A DNA stretch of 55,265 bases from contig NZ_BEWL01000016.1 of assembly GCF_002723915.1 (NCBI RefSeq), forward strand, positions 1-55,265. The letters run 5' to 3'. Below are positions 43,420-52,472 of the stretch, piece by piece (position 1 is the first letter of the stretch; each line of letters starts with the position of its first letter). The position numbers and the translations under genes are program-made. The stretch comes from Gluconobacter albidus (GTDB lineage: Bacteria > Pseudomonadota > Alphaproteobacteria > Acetobacterales > Acetobacteraceae). Below the pieces are notes generated by a model, which was given only the letters and a program-made list of their open reading frames with translations, made no database searches and had not been told where the DNA came from.

Positions 43420-44889
43420 TCAAAGCGCCCTGAAGGCCTGAAGGGCGCGATCCCGCCCGTCTTTTAGATCAACGATCGGGCGCGGGTACGTTCTGCCCAG
43501 CACAACACCTGCCTGCCGCAGATCCGCTTCTTTCGCGGCCCAGGGTTCAAACAGCGCCTTTCCTGACAGACGACGCAGCTCAGGCACCCACTGGCGGATA
43601 TAATCGCCATCCGGGTCGAACTTTTCGGCCTGTCGCGTGGGGTTGAAAATTCTGAAAAACGGCGTGGCTTCGATGCCCGTCCCCGCGACCCACTGCCAGT
43701 TCATGGCATTATTGGCAAAGTCCGCATCCACCAGCGTCTCGCGGAACCAGGCCTCCCCTTCCTTCCAGTCGATCAGCAGATGTTTCGTCAAGAAAGACCC
43801 CACGATCATGCGGGCCCTGTTGTGCATCCAGCCGGTCTGCCAGAGCTGGCGCATCCCTGCATCCACGATTGGCACCCCCGTCTGCCCGCGCTGCCACGCT
43901 TTCAGATCTGCGGCATTCTTTCGCCAGTGCATCCCGGAAAATTTCGGACTGAGGTTTTCGAACGGCAGTTGCGGCAGGTGATACAGCGTGTAGCGGGCAA
44001 ACTCCCGCCATCCGAGTTCTGACAGAAAAATCCGCGGGCCATCCGTATGCGCGCCATGCTTCTGCAGCGCTGCCCAGACCTGCCGGGGGGAGACCGCACC
44101 GGAAGCAAGATAGGGCGACAGACGCGATGTTCCCTCCTCCGCCACCCTGTCCCGCCCCCTCGGATATTCCGCAACGGCGTCTTTCAGAAAATCCTCAAGA
44201 TGCTCCTGCCCTTCCGCCTCTCCGGGCTCCCATGTCGTGCGGAACCCTGACGCCCAGTCCGGCGCCTGGGGACAGAGCTCCGCTTCGTTCAGCCGCACAT
44301 CCTGCAGGACGGACTCCGGAACATCCTGAAACGACGACATGTCGGGAATGCCCAACGGCTCCGGTACGGCGTGGGTCTGAAGCGCCTTCCAGAACGAACC
44401 GCAGACCTTGTAAAATCCGCCCTGCTTCGTGCTCACCAGGTCCGGATCGAGCAGGACCGTGCCCCAGTGCGTCCGAACCTCACAGCCCTGCTGTTCCAGA
44501 GCCTGCCGGATCCGGTCGTCCTGTGCCCGTTCGCGCTCATGCAGACGATGATGCCAGTACACTGACGCAGCATCCATGTTCCGCGCGAACTTCGGAATCA
44601 GGTCCTCGGCAGAGCCCGCGAGCGTCAGCAGCGTTCCGCCCCGGCTTTGCAGTTGTGCCCGCAGATCGGCCAGTGCTCCATGAAGCCACCATCGCAATGC
44701 CGCTCCAGCCGGGTGCAGGGCCGGGGTTTTGTCGTCGAGAACATAAAGACAGATCAGCGGCCGGCCAGATGCCACCGCCTCATGCAGCGCAGGATGGTCG
44801 GCCAGACGCAGATCGTCCCGAAACCACACGATGGCTGGTTGGGTTGAGGCCTGGCGGGCTGGGGTACGTGCAGTCCGGGAACTGGGCAT
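43420..44889 (-). CDS. phrB: Deoxyribodipyrimidine photolyase
   Basis: Light-driven FAD enzyme of 489 residues that splits cyclobutane pyrimidine dimers. AIVWFRDDLRLADHPAL is the antenna domain start; in the FAD domain, GTSRLSPYLASGAVSPRQVW, FLSELGWREFARYTLYHLP, GQTGVPIVDAGMRQLWQTGWMHNRARMIVGSFLTKHLLIDWKEGEAWF and the NWQWVAGTG stretch mark a class I CPD photolyase. GAGGAT precedes the ATG. Monocistronic between the coiled-coil and entericidin genes. Confidence 0.95.
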   Translation of the reverse strand: MPSSRTARTPARQASTQPAIVWFRDDLRLADHPALHEAVASGRPLICLYVLDDKTPALHPAGAALRWWLHGALADLRAQLQSRGGTLLTLAGSAEDLIPKFARNMDAASVYWHHRLHERERAQDDRIRQALEQQGCEVRTHWGTVLLDPDLVSTKQGGFYKVCGSFWKALQTHAVPEPLGIPDMSSFQDVPESVLQDVRLNEAELCPQAPDWASGFRTTWEPGEAEGQEHLEDFLKDAVAEYPRGRDRVAEEGTSRLSPYLASGAVSPRQVWAALQKHGAHTDGPRIFLSELGWREFARYTLYHLPQLPFENLSPKFSGMHWRKNAADLKAWQRGQTGVPIVDAGMRQLWQTGWMHNRARMIVGSFLTKHLLIDWKEGEAWFRETLVDADFANNAMNWQWVAGTGIEATPFFRIFNPTRQAEKFDPDGDYIRQWVPELRRLSGKALFEPWAAKEADLRQAGVVLGRTYPRPIVDLKDGRDRALQAFRAL

Positions 44890-45069
44890 GGATCCTCACA
44901 AAAAGGGGAGATTCCTCATAAAGCGTCCGACACTGCCGATCGTTCAGAAGGGATGAAACGCCTTTCAATCCTGACCGAAGGCAGGCTGAAAAAATTTCAC
45001 CCGCAGTCATGAACCATTGTCATCAAATGTCGTTTAATGGCCGAAACGCTCTTTAAGAGGATTTTTTCT

Positions 45070-45261
45070 ATGTCCACCAAGTCCATCGCACGCATTGCCC
45101 TGTCCCTGGCTCTTCTTTCGGGCTCGGCCGTCACGCTGTCCGCCTGCAACACCGTGCGCGGCGCTGGTCAGGACGTGAGCTCTGTTGGACACAATGTCTC
45201 CCGCGGCGCCAATGCAACGCAGGGCGCAATCGAGCGCCACACGAACGCTTCTCCGAACTGA
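45070..45261 (+). CDS. Entericidin EcnA/B family lipoprotein
   Basis: Small lipoprotein of 63 residues. The signal peptide RIALSLALLSGSAVTLSAC ends in the lipobox LSAC; the mature NTVRGAGQDVSSVGHNVSRGANATQ is the entericidin pattern. Members are small membrane-active lipoproteins made in stress or stationary phase. AGAGGA lies eight bases before the ATG at 45070. A strong terminator follows the stop. Confidence 0.85.
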   Translation: MSTKSIARIALSLALLSGSAVTLSACNTVRGAGQDVSSVGHNVSRGANATQGAIERHTNASPN

Positions 45262-45292
45262 GTTTCCCGAAAACCCGTTCCGGGCTTTTCAG

Positions 45293-45322
45293 AACCGCCG
45301 GTCCTCGACCGGCGGTTTTTTT
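45293..45322 (+). terminator. Rho-independent terminator after the entericidin gene
   Basis: AACCGCCGGTC and GACCGGCGGTT form an 11-base stem around CTC, followed by a T run. Isolates the entericidin transcript from the riboflavin operon. Confidence 0.9.
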
Positions 45323-45376
45323 GTATCGGCACATATCGGACTCCAGCTTCAGAAACGGGTCCCTGTAGATTTTTGC

Positions 45377-45406
45377 TTGTCATTCCGGTCCGGACGGTTC
45401 CATAGT
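45377..45406 (+). promoter_or_regulatory. Candidate promoter of the riboflavin operon
   Basis: TTGTCA (45377-45382) and CATAGT (45401-45406), 18 bases apart, resemble the -35 and -10 boxes and lie just before the FMN riboswitch. Confidence 0.45.
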
Positions 45407-45424
45407 TTGATCTGAACAAAGACG

Positions 45425-45573
45425 TTCTCAGGGCGGGGTGAAATTCCCCACCGGCGGTATTGGCGGATTTCTCCGCCTCAGCCCGCGAGCGCCTTCCGGA
45501 TTTCGGTCAGGAAGGGACAAGCAGATCCGGTGAGACTCCGGAGCCGACGGTTAGAGTCCGGATGGAAGAGAAC
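45425..45573 (+). ncRNA. FMN riboswitch (RFN element)
   Basis: The conserved core is unmistakable: TTCTCAGGGCGGGGTGAAATT, CCCCACCGGCGGTA, AGCCCGCGAGCGCC, GCAGATCCGGTGAGACTCCGG, AGCCGACGGTTAGAGTCCGG and GGAAGAGAAC in order. It binds flavin mononucleotide and lowers expression of the ribD-ribE-ribBA-ribH operon that follows. Confidence 0.97.
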
Positions 45574-45591
45574 GCAGCACTTGTCCGGTCA

Positions 45592-45627
45592 CGGGCAGGT
45601 CAGGGTGCATGGCATCCTGCCTGTTTT
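45592..45627 (+). terminator. Expression-platform terminator of the FMN riboswitch
   Basis: CGGGCAGG (45592-45599) and CCTGCCTG (45616-45623), eight pairs with one G-U, with an inner TGC-ATG-GCA hairpin, followed by TTTT. Placed 19 bases after the aptamer and 68 before ribD, it fits a transcriptional off-switch. Confidence 0.65.
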
Positions 45628-45694
45628 CCGTTCCGGCTGAGGGCGGCGTGCGCCTTGCGAGCGTCCCGACTGTAACGGGACCAGAAGACGCATC

Positions 45695-46729
45695 TTGGCT
45701 GAGCAGACCATCTTTTCCGACACAGTTTCGTTGACCGCGATCCGCGATGGCTTTCGTTCGGCCATCGCGCAGGCTGTCGAGACATTCGGCGCTACCGCTC
45801 CCAACCCGTCTGTGGGCTGTACGCTGCTGGATGCGGATGGCCGTATTCTGACGGTTGGCGTTCACCCCCGCGTTGGCCAGCCCCATGCCGAAGCCATGGC
45901 TCTGGCGCAGGCCCGGGCAGCGGGCGTGCTGGATCAGGCGCGCGTGGCGCTGGTGACGCTGGAGCCCTGCAACCACACCGGACGTACCCCGCCCTGCAGC
46001 GAAGCCCTGCGCAACAGCCCGATCCGCGAAGTCTGGATCGGTGCGGCCGACCCGAACCCGCAGGCCGCTGGTGGTGCGTCACGGCTTCGCGAAATGCCGG
46101 GGGCAAAGCGCGTGGTCATGCTGGCGGATCGGCCGGAGATGGCCGATCTGGCACGGGACTGTCGTGCCCTTCTGGCGCCTTTCGCAAGCCGCGTTGTCCG
46201 GCACCGCCCGTGGATCAGCGTCAAGCAGGCGCTGGACGAACACGGCTCCATGGTGCCGCCGCCGGGGCAGAAAACCTTCACATCTCCGGACTCGCTCGTC
46301 CTCGCGCATCGCCTGCGCCGGGCAACGGATGCGATCATCACCGGCGTCGGTACCGTTCTGACGGACCGACCACGCTTCACGGTCCGCCATGTTCCAGACC
46401 ATGAGGACCGAAAACCCCGCCTGCTCGTCGTCTGCGACCGCCACGGCCGCCTTCCGGCAGACTGGATCGCCGAGATGACGGAGGCCGGGTTCGACGTCAT
46501 TTCCAGCCCCGATCTGCTCTCGGTTCCCGCCATGCTGGCGGAGCGGGGTGTGAACTGGGCGATGGTCGAAGCGGGACCTGCCCTGCTGGCCTCAGTGTCC
46601 GAAGCCGAGCTGTGGGATGACTGGCTCACCATTCATAAAACTGCGGACGCTGACCGCATCGACCTGAAATCGCGGGACGAGAGCCCGCTGCGACTGCTGA
46701 GGGAAAACGCATGTTCTCTGGAATCATAG
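45695..46729 (+). CDS. ribD: Bifunctional riboflavin deaminase/reductase RibD
   Basis: Does two steps of riboflavin synthesis: deamination of the pyrimidine intermediate, then reduction of its ribose chain with NADPH. The deaminase half has PNPSVGCTLLD, GQPHAEAMAL and PCNHTGRTPPC with the zinc His and Cys; the reductase half starts near residue 165 with RPWISVKQALDEHGSM and has HRLRRATDAIITGVGTVLTDRP. The only usable start in frame is a TTG at 45695 with AGAAG upstream, suggesting weak initiation. It overlaps ribE by 19 bases. Slightly short (344) but complete. Confidence 0.93.
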   Translation: MAEQTIFSDTVSLTAIRDGFRSAIAQAVETFGATAPNPSVGCTLLDADGRILTVGVHPRVGQPHAEAMALAQARAAGVLDQARVALVTLEPCNHTGRTPPCSEALRNSPIREVWIGAADPNPQAAGGASRLREMPGAKRVVMLADRPEMADLARDCRALLAPFASRVVRHRPWISVKQALDEHGSMVPPPGQKTFTSPDSLVLAHRLRRATDAIITGVGTVLTDRPRFTVRHVPDHEDRKPRLLVVCDRHGRLPADWIAEMTEAGFDVISSPDLLSVPAMLAERGVNWAMVEAGPALLASVSEAELWDDWLTIHKTADADRIDLKSRDESPLRLLRENACSLES

Positions 46730-47349
46730 AGCGTCTGGGCACAGTCCGCTCAGCATCCGTCCGCGACAAGGCCATGGACCTGACCGTGGAGACCGGTTTC
46801 CCCGATCTGGAACTCGGCGAAAGCGTGGCTGTGAACGGCGTGTGCCTGACGGTCGAAACTTTCGATTCAGCGGGCGTGGCAACGTTCCATCTCAGCGGCG
46901 AGACGCTCTCCCGCACACCACTGGATCAGCTCAAAGCCGGATCGCGCGTCAATCTGGAACGCGCCGTTGCTGCCAGCACGCGTCTTTCAGGCCATATCGT
47001 GCAGGGTCATGTGGATGGCGTGGCGACCCTCGCCAGTGTTGAAAAAGCGGGCGATTCCTATGCCCTCCGCGTGTTCGTCCCGCAGGCACTGCGCCAGTAT
47101 GTCGTGGAAAAGGGCTCCATCACCTTCGACGGCATCAGCCTGACGGTGAACGATCTGCATGATGACATCACGCGCGGCAATCAGGCCGGTTTCGAAGTCG
47201 GCCTGACGATCATCCCGCACACCTGGGAACACACCAACCTCTCCACACTGTCGGTCGGGGACCGGATGGATGTGGAGGTCGATGTGCTGTCCAAATATGT
47301 CGAGAACCTGCTGCGGTTCTCCCCCAGCCTTGGAAAGGTGGCCTCATGA
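46711..47349 (+). CDS. ribE: Riboflavin synthase alpha subunit
   Basis: Joins two molecules of 6,7-dimethyl-8-ribityllumazine to give riboflavin. The 212 residues form two lumazine-binding repeats: [14 protein letters not shown]...[14 protein letters not shown] and [15 protein letters not shown]...[13 protein letters not shown], ending in the coiled helix [12 protein letters not shown]. Third-step enzyme of the operon; its start lies inside the end of ribD and its stop overlaps ribBA by four bases. Named ribE here, ribC in some species. Confidence 0.96.
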   Translation: MFSGIIERLGTVRSASVRDKAMDLTVETGFPDLELGESVAVNGVCLTVETFDSAGVATFHLSGETLSRTPLDQLKAGSRVNLERAVAASTRLSGHIVQGHVDGVATLASVEKAGDSYALRVFVPQALRQYVVEKGSITFDGISLTVNDLHDDITRGNQAGFEVGLTIIPHTWEHTNLSTLSVGDRMDVEVDVLSKYVENLLRFSPSLGKVAS

Positions 47350-48599
47350 AGCCGTCCCTGAAAGCAGCCATCGAGGCCATCCGCGCGGGCGGCATGGTCG
47401 TCATGGTCGATGACGAAAACCGGGAGAACGAGGGCGATCTGGTCATGGCGGCACAGTTCGCCACGCCGGAAGCCATCAACTTCATGGTCCGCGAGGCGCG
47501 CGGGCTGATCTGCCTGCCGCTGGAAGCGGAACAGGCAGACCGTCTCGCCCTGCCACCCATGGTGGCGCGCAACCGCGACCCGCGCGGCACGGCCTTCACG
47601 GTTTCGATCGAAGCGGCAACAGGTGTGACGACCGGCATTTCCGCCGCCGACCGCGCCCGCACGATTGTCATTGCTGCCAATCCTGCGGCCAAGGCGGACG
47701 ATCTCGTTTCGCCCGGACATATCTTCCCCCTCCGCGCCCATCCCGAAGGCGTGCTGGGCCGAAACGGTCATACGGAAGGCTCGATCGACATCGCGCGTCT
47801 GGCCGGGCTGGAGCCCGCTGGCGTGATCTGCGAAATCATGGCCGATGACGGCAGCATGATGCGCCTGCCGGAACTGCGGAAATATGCCGCCCGCCACAAC
47901 ATGCCCATCGTCAGTATCGCGGACCTTCAGGACTGGTGCCGCGAGCATGGACGTGGCGCCATCGCGGGCCACGATCTGATCTGCACGCCCGTTCCGGCTG
48001 CGGGCGAAATGGTGGCCGAATCTGCCCTCCCCAGCATTTTCGGCGGTCACGATCTGCGCATTCATGCCTTCCGCGCCGTCGATGGCGTGGAGCATGTCGC
48101 GCTGGTGAAGGGCGATCCGTCCAAGGGCGTGCCACTGGTACGCCTGCATTCGGAATGTGTGACGGGCGATGCGCTCGGCTCCATGCGCTGCGACTGCGGC
48201 GCGCAGCTCCGCGAGGCTCTTGAGCGGATTTCGGCCTCGGAATCCGGCGTGCTGGTCTATCTGCGTGGCCATGAAGGTCGCGGGATCGGGCTGGCCAACA
48301 AGATCCGCGCCTATGAGCTTCAGGATCATGGGATGGACACTGTGGAGGCCAACGAGGCCCTCGGCCTGCCCGCTGATGCCCGCGAATGGGATGCGGCGGC
48401 CGACCTGCTGCGGCATCTGGGCGTAAGTTCGCTCCGCCTTCTGACGAACAATCCGGACAAGGAATCCAACCTCGTCCGCTTCGGCTTTGACGTAAAATCC
48501 AGCGAGCGGCTGGAAATCGAAGCCAACCCTTTCAACCGCGCCTATCTTGCGACCAAACGCACGCGGATGGGCCATTTCCTTCAGGAACAGCCGGCATGA
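47346..48599 (+). CDS. ribBA: Bifunctional DHBP synthase / GTP cyclohydrolase II-type protein
   Basis: Supplies both starting materials of riboflavin. The N-terminal RibB half converts ribulose 5-phosphate to 3,4-dihydroxy-2-butanone 4-phosphate ([38 protein letters not shown]). The C-terminal RibA half opens GTP; its zinc site is complete ([18 protein letters not shown]), and [17 protein letters not shown] and LTNNPDKES follow. The 417-residue length fits the fused protein. Many alphaproteobacterial RibA halves have lost activity; this one keeps the motifs. Confidence 0.94.
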   Translation: MKPSLKAAIEAIRAGGMVVMVDDENRENEGDLVMAAQFATPEAINFMVREARGLICLPLEAEQADRLALPPMVARNRDPRGTAFTVSIEAATGVTTGISAADRARTIVIAANPAAKADDLVSPGHIFPLRAHPEGVLGRNGHTEGSIDIARLAGLEPAGVICEIMADDGSMMRLPELRKYAARHNMPIVSIADLQDWCREHGRGAIAGHDLICTPVPAAGEMVAESALPSIFGGHDLRIHAFRAVDGVEHVALVKGDPSKGVPLVRLHSECVTGDALGSMRCDCGAQLREALERISASESGVLVYLRGHEGRGIGLANKIRAYELQDHGMDTVEANEALGLPADAREWDAAADLLRHLGVSSLRLLTNNPDKESNLVRFGFDVKSSERLEIEANPFNRAYLATKRTRMGHFLQEQPA

Positions 48600-49075
48600 G
48601 CACACATATTCCCGTAGCCCCCGACCTGCAGCTTTCTCCGGCTCCGAAAGTGGCGATCGTTTCCAGCCGCTTCAACACGAGCATCACCGGCGGCCTGAAG
48701 AATGGCGCGCTCGAATGGCTCCAAGAGCGCGGCATCACGGACGTGGACGTCTATGATGCCCCGGGCGCTTTTGAACTGCCCCTTCTCGCACAGCGTCTGG
48801 CGAAATCCGGCCAATACGAGGGCGTGATCTGCCTCGGCTGCGTCATCAAGGGCGACACCGCGCATTTCGAGTTCATCTCGCTGGGCGCCACCATCGGCAT
48901 CATGCAGGCCCAGCTTGCCACCGAAGTGCCGATCGCGTTTGGCATCCTCACGACCTACACCGAACAGCAGGCTGTGGACCGCTCCCGCGAAGACGCCGAG
49001 AACAAGGGCCGCGAAGCCGCCGCAGCCTGCGTCGAAAGCCTCGCATTCCTGCGAAACGTCCCTGCCCGCTCCTGA
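48596..49075 (+). CDS. ribH: 6,7-dimethyl-8-ribityllumazine synthase
   Basis: Condenses the pyrimidine with the butanone phosphate to give lumazine. The 159-residue sequence shows VAIVSSRFNTSITGGLKNGA, DVYDAPGAFELPLLAQRLAKSGQYEGVICLGCVIKGDTAHFEFI and PIAFGILTTYTEQQAVDRS, with the catalytic His in the TAHF stretch. It forms pentamers or larger shells. Last gene of the operon, overlapping ribBA by four bases, and convergent with pqqE with 23 bases between. Confidence 0.96.
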   Translation: MSTHIPVAPDLQLSPAPKVAIVSSRFNTSITGGLKNGALEWLQERGITDVDVYDAPGAFELPLLAQRLAKSGQYEGVICLGCVIKGDTAHFEFISLGATIGIMQAQLATEVPIAFGILTTYTEQQAVDRSREDAENKGREAAAACVESLAFLRNVPARS

Positions 49076-49098
49076 TCCTGGCGGAAAAGAGCCATATG

Positions 49099-50169
49099 TC
49101 AGAAACGCCGGTATACAAGCTCCGGCTTTTCTGACGCTTCCGCCACGGCTTTTTCCACACGGTCGTGAAAAGGCGAGAGACTGCAGACGGGGTCGGTGTT
49201 GGCGGCATTACCCGTCAGCGCCAGAGCCTGACAGCGGCAGCCGCCCCAGTCCTGTTCCTTGCGCGCGCAGGACCGGCAGGGTTCCGGCATCCAGTCCGTC
49301 CCACGGAACATGTTGAACAGGGGCGAACAGTTCCAGATATCCGACAGGGTCCTGTCCTGAACATTCGGGAAAGCGACATCTGGAATGATTTCCGCCGCAT
49401 GGCACGGCAGCACACGCCCTGAAGGCGTGACATTCACGAAACGCTGCCCCCAGCCTCCCATACAGGGTTTTGGCCGGTCCGCGTGATAATCCGGCGTGAC
49501 ATAGTCAATGGAGAGGCCTCCCTTCGCGCGTTCTGTCTCAACGGCGCGCGTCGCGTCCTGGAGTTGTTCGCGACTGGGCAAAAGCGCGTCGCGGTTCTTC
49601 AGTCCCCAGCCATAATACTGGGTATGCGCGATCTCCACCCGTCCGGCCCCGAGTTCCCGTGCCAACGCAAACATCTCGGGAATGCGGGCGACATTTTCCC
49701 TGTGCACCACAAAGTTGAGCGTCATCGGAATGCCGGACGCCCGGATGAGCCGGGCCGCCGCGATCTTGCGGGCCTGCGCCCCCTTGAGGCCGCCAATCCG
49801 CTCGGCGCCCGCTTCCGTCACGTCCTGAAAGGATAGCTGGATATGATCCAGCCCGGCCTTGTCCAGCGCTTCCAGCTTCGCTTCATCCAGCAGAACCCCG
49901 GAGGTGATCAGGTTGGAATACAGGTTGAGTTTGCGTGCAAGGGCTACCAGCTCGACGAGATCGGGTCGGGCCATCGGCTCGCCGCCGGAAAAATGAACCT
50001 GCAACACACCAAGTTCGGCAGCCTGCTCCAGCACGGAGCGCCAGCCGGCGGTATCGAGTTCTGCGGCTTTTCGTTCAAGTTCAAGCGGATTGGAGCAATA
50101 GGGGCAGGAAAGCGGGCAACGATGCGTCAGTTCAGCCAGAAGGCTCATCGGCGGCGAAGGCAATGTCAT
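49099..50169 (-). CDS. pqqE: PQQ radical SAM enzyme PqqE
   Basis: Radical SAM enzyme of 356 residues that joins the Glu and Tyr side chains of PqqA, the first step of PQQ formation. [15 protein letters not shown] holds the CxxxCxxC cluster that splits S-adenosylmethionine; [14 protein letters not shown] is the SAM-binding GGE region. The C-terminal SPASM part with further Cys ([16 protein letters not shown]) binds the auxiliary clusters. It needs PqqD as peptide chaperone, encoded immediately upstream with an ATGA overlap. Confidence 0.97.
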   Translation of the reverse strand: MTLPSPPMSLLAELTHRCPLSCPYCSNPLELERKAAELDTAGWRSVLEQAAELGVLQVHFSGGEPMARPDLVELVALARKLNLYSNLITSGVLLDEAKLEALDKAGLDHIQLSFQDVTEAGAERIGGLKGAQARKIAAARLIRASGIPMTLNFVVHRENVARIPEMFALARELGAGRVEIAHTQYYGWGLKNRDALLPSREQLQDATRAVETERAKGGLSIDYVTPDYHADRPKPCMGGWGQRFVNVTPSGRVLPCHAAEIIPDVAFPNVQDRTLSDIWNCSPLFNMFRGTDWMPEPCRSCARKEQDWGGCRCQALALTGNAANTDPVCSLSPFHDRVEKAVAEASEKPELVYRRF

Positions 50170-50453
50170 GTGTGCAGGACGTTCTTTTCTGTCAGTTCAG
50201 AAAGAAGCGCGAGGACATCCTTCGCAATGACCTCACGCGGGGCGGAAAACTCGTTTGCAAGCTTCTGGATGATGTCGCCGACGCTGCGCTCCCCATCCAG
50301 AAGCCGCAGAATATGCGGCGCGGAGCCCTCAATCACAAACGCTTTCTCAGGCGCCTGCACGATCCACAGGTCTCTCACGCGATCGTGCTGGAGCCGATGG
50401 CCGCGCGCGAAGGAGAGGACCGTCTCCTCCGCGACACAGGACTGGTCCCTCAT
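50166..50453 (-). CDS. pqqD: PqqA-binding chaperone PqqD
   Basis: A 95-residue peptide-binding protein that presents PqqA to Pqq[51 protein letters not shown] is the typical PqqD start and wing. The real start is the ATG at 50453, which overlaps the pqqC stop (ATGA); the longer frame only adds antisense-like residues. Its stop overlaps pqqE in the same way. Confidence 0.95.
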   Translation of the reverse strand: MRDQSCVAEETVLSFARGHRLQHDRVRDLWIVQAPEKAFVIEGSAPHILRLLDGERSVGDIIQKLANEFSAPREVIAKDVLALLSELTEKNVLHT

Positions 50454-51169
50454 GGAACGAAAGCGCCCGGCGGAATGTGGCCATCCACATAGGCATAATC
50501 GAGCGCATCCAGCATGGTCCACAGCACGGAGCATTTGAACTCCAGAGCTTCCAGAACCTCTTTCTGCTGCTCGGGCGTGCGGGCATTTTCGCGGACATAG
50601 GCCAACGCGAAATCGGAATCCCGGGGAGCCTGCGTCAAACGGGGCGTGAAATAGGCCAGCGTCTTTTCCGACACGAAATCATAATGCCGCAGCATCCCCG
50701 AGACGCGCTCGCTGATGATCGTGGGCGAAAACAGCTCCGTCAGTGACGACGCGATGGCGGCCAGAATGGAGCGGTCCCGCACAAAATTCACATAGGCATC
50801 AACCGAAAAGCGCGTCGCCGGAAGCAGACCGTCGAGGCTTTCCACATAGTCGCGATCCAGCCCAAGACCATCCGTCAGCATCAGCCAGCGCGCGACACCA
50901 CCCGTTCCAGGCTCCGTGCCGTCATGATCCTCGATCCGGCGGCGCCATTCCCGGCGCAGCTCGGCCGTGGGCAGACGTGCGAGAAGGGTCGCGTCCTTGG
51001 CCGGGATGCGGGCCTGATAATAGTAGCGGTTCAGCGCCCAGGCCTGAACCTGCGCGCGGTCGAGCTTGCCGTCATGCAGTTTGCGATGGAACGGATGCCG
51101 GTTGTGATACCGCTCGGCACCGATCTGGCGAAGCCTCTCTTCAAGCTGGTCAGGGGTGAGGAGCGTCAT
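50450..51169 (-). CDS. pqqC: Pyrroloquinoline-quinone synthase PqqC
   Basis: Cofactorless oxidase of 239 residues that closes the ring and completes PQQ with oxygen. It has the haem-oxygenase-like helical fold: RYHNRHPFHRKLHDGKLDRAQVQAWALNRYYYQARIPAKDA, then the Tyr/Arg-rich core, LTELFSPTIISERVSGMLRHY and EFKCSVLWTMLDALDYAY. The ATG at 51169 overlaps the pqqB stop. Length normal. Confidence 0.96.
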   Translation of the reverse strand: MTLLTPDQLEERLRQIGAERYHNRHPFHRKLHDGKLDRAQVQAWALNRYYYQARIPAKDATLLARLPTAELRREWRRRIEDHDGTEPGTGGVARWLMLTDGLGLDRDYVESLDGLLPATRFSVDAYVNFVRDRSILAAIASSLTELFSPTIISERVSGMLRHYDFVSEKTLAYFTPRLTQAPRDSDFALAYVRENARTPEQQKEVLEALEFKCSVLWTMLDALDYAYVDGHIPPGAFVP

Positions 51170-52080
51170 GGTGTGTCCAGTCTGAAAGTCATGCCGTCTT
51201 CCGCAACCGTCCAGCCGGCGCGTTCGACGCTTTTGCGTTCGGGGCTGTCTTCGAACAGAATCGGGTTGGAGTTGTTGATATGAATCAAGACCTTGCGAGG
51301 TTTTTCGCACATCGTGAAACATTCAACGGGGCCACCGGCATCATTCACCGAAACATGCCCCATCCGCTGGCCGCTCTTGGGACTCAGCCCGGCGCGGATC
51401 ATTTCGTCGTCCCGCCACAGCGTCCCGTCGAAGAAAACGAGATCGGCCGCAGCCACCCGCTCCACGATCTCCGGCGTGATATGCGCGCATCCGGGAATGA
51501 AGAGCAGCGTTTTCAGACCGTCCGTGATGGACAGACCCAGCGTTTCGTCGGGTTTTGAGCCCGCGGCCTCTGCGTAAAGCGGAGCCTTGCCCGGAACAGC
51601 AAAGGCCGTGAGCAGCAGACCCGAGGGAATCCCGTCCTTGTTCATCAGGGACATGGGTTCGTTGAGAAGCAGCGGGATTCGCGGCACGATCTCAGGGTCG
51701 AGCGCGCCGAACATCGGATTGTCCGCCAGTTGCCGAAGGGTCGATTCGCTCCCCATCAACCTGAAGGGTTCGCGTTCGCGCAGCGTCAGAAGCCCCGTGA
51801 TGGCGTCGATTTCGCCGCAGGTCAGGACGACGCCCTGAATGGGCGTTCCGCGCAGGCTGCCCTGATGATGCAGGGCCGGGGTCTCGATGATCTGCTGGCG
51901 CAGATCGGGCGCGGCGTTGAGAATGAACCAGCGTTTTCCGTCGGCGCTGACGGCGATGGAGGCCTGGGTCCGGGCTTTCGCGCCCTGTCGCGTGCGGGCG
52001 GCCACACAGCCGGGTGCGGCGGAATTCCACTGCGGAAAACCGCCCCCTGCCGCCGCGCCAAGCACGATGACATCAATCAT
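51166..52080 (-). CDS. pqqB: PQQ biosynthesis protein PqqB
   Basis: Metallo-beta-lactamase-fold protein of 304 residues, linked to hydroxylation of the crosslinked Tyr during PQQ synthesis. MIDVIVLGAAAGGGFPQWN is the standard start; GVVLTCGEIDAITGLLTLRERE is the metal-site region, in which Ala follows the Asp where homologues I recall have His. The C-terminal stretch KVLIHINNSNPILFEDS is conserved. Start at 52080; the ribosome site is weak. Separated from pqqA by a hairpin, so read at a lower level. Confidence 0.95.
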   Translation of the reverse strand: MIDVIVLGAAAGGGFPQWNSAAPGCVAARTRQGAKARTQASIAVSADGKRWFILNAAPDLRQQIIETPALHHQGSLRGTPIQGVVLTCGEIDAITGLLTLREREPFRLMGSESTLRQLADNPMFGALDPEIVPRIPLLLNEPMSLMNKDGIPSGLLLTAFAVPGKAPLYAEAAGSKPDETLGLSITDGLKTLLFIPGCAHITPEIVERVAAADLVFFDGTLWRDDEMIRAGLSPKSGQRMGHVSVNDAGGPVECFTMCEKPRKVLIHINNSNPILFEDSPERKSVERAGWTVAEDGMTFRLDTP

Positions 52081-52129
52081 TTTTTCACAAACCGTCTGAA
52101 TCGGGTGCCCTGCGGCACCCATGAATGAA

Positions 52130-52157
52130 AACGGCCGCTCCGAAGGGGAGCGGCCGT
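52130..52157 (-). terminator. Terminator-like hairpin between pqqA and pqqB
   Basis: On the - strand ACGGCCGCTCC pairs with GGAGCGGCCGT over 11 bases around five bases, followed by TTTTC. It would stop most transcripts after the short pqqA and let a fraction continue to pqqB-E, matching the need for more PqqA peptide than enzymes. Confidence 0.75.
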
Positions 52158-52194
52158 GCCATATTCCTCAAGGACGGGGCCTCGGGGAAGAGGC

Positions 52195-52275
52195 TTATTT
52201 CTTCTCGCCGCAGACATACGAGTTGATTTCTGCGCCCAGCGGGATTTCGGTAACTTTCGGTGTGTTCCAGGCCAT
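52195..52275 (-). CDS. pqqA: PQQ precursor peptide PqqA
   Basis: Ribosomal peptide of 26 residues from which PQQ is made. Glu16 and Tyr20 in the EINSY segment are the residues joined by PqqE and cut out as PQQ. It begins MAWNTPKVTEIPLGAEI. AAGGAGA lies six bases before the ATG at 52275. It is the first gene of pqqABCDE, and is followed by the hairpin at 52130-52157. Confidence 0.97.
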   Translation of the reverse strand: MAWNTPKVTEIPLGAEINSYVCGEKK

Positions 52276-52472
52276 GATTGGTCTCCTTGAGTCTGCGATA
52301 AACCGGTGAATGCGGCTGACGACACATTCACGGGCGCTCCTCATGATTTAGTGACCTGATGCCACTGGAGTTCAAGGGTTTTTTTGGGCAGAACACGCAA
52401 CTGTGTCCTTTCGCGGATCGTCAGGGTCAACTGGTGGTCCGTGTGCCCCGTCTTTCGCTTCAGGCAGAAATC

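Noticed and set aside
47181-48605. - strand frame of 474 codons opposite ribE and ribBA
   Set aside because: The forward genes are certain enzymes in an operon; the antisense frame reflects codon bias.
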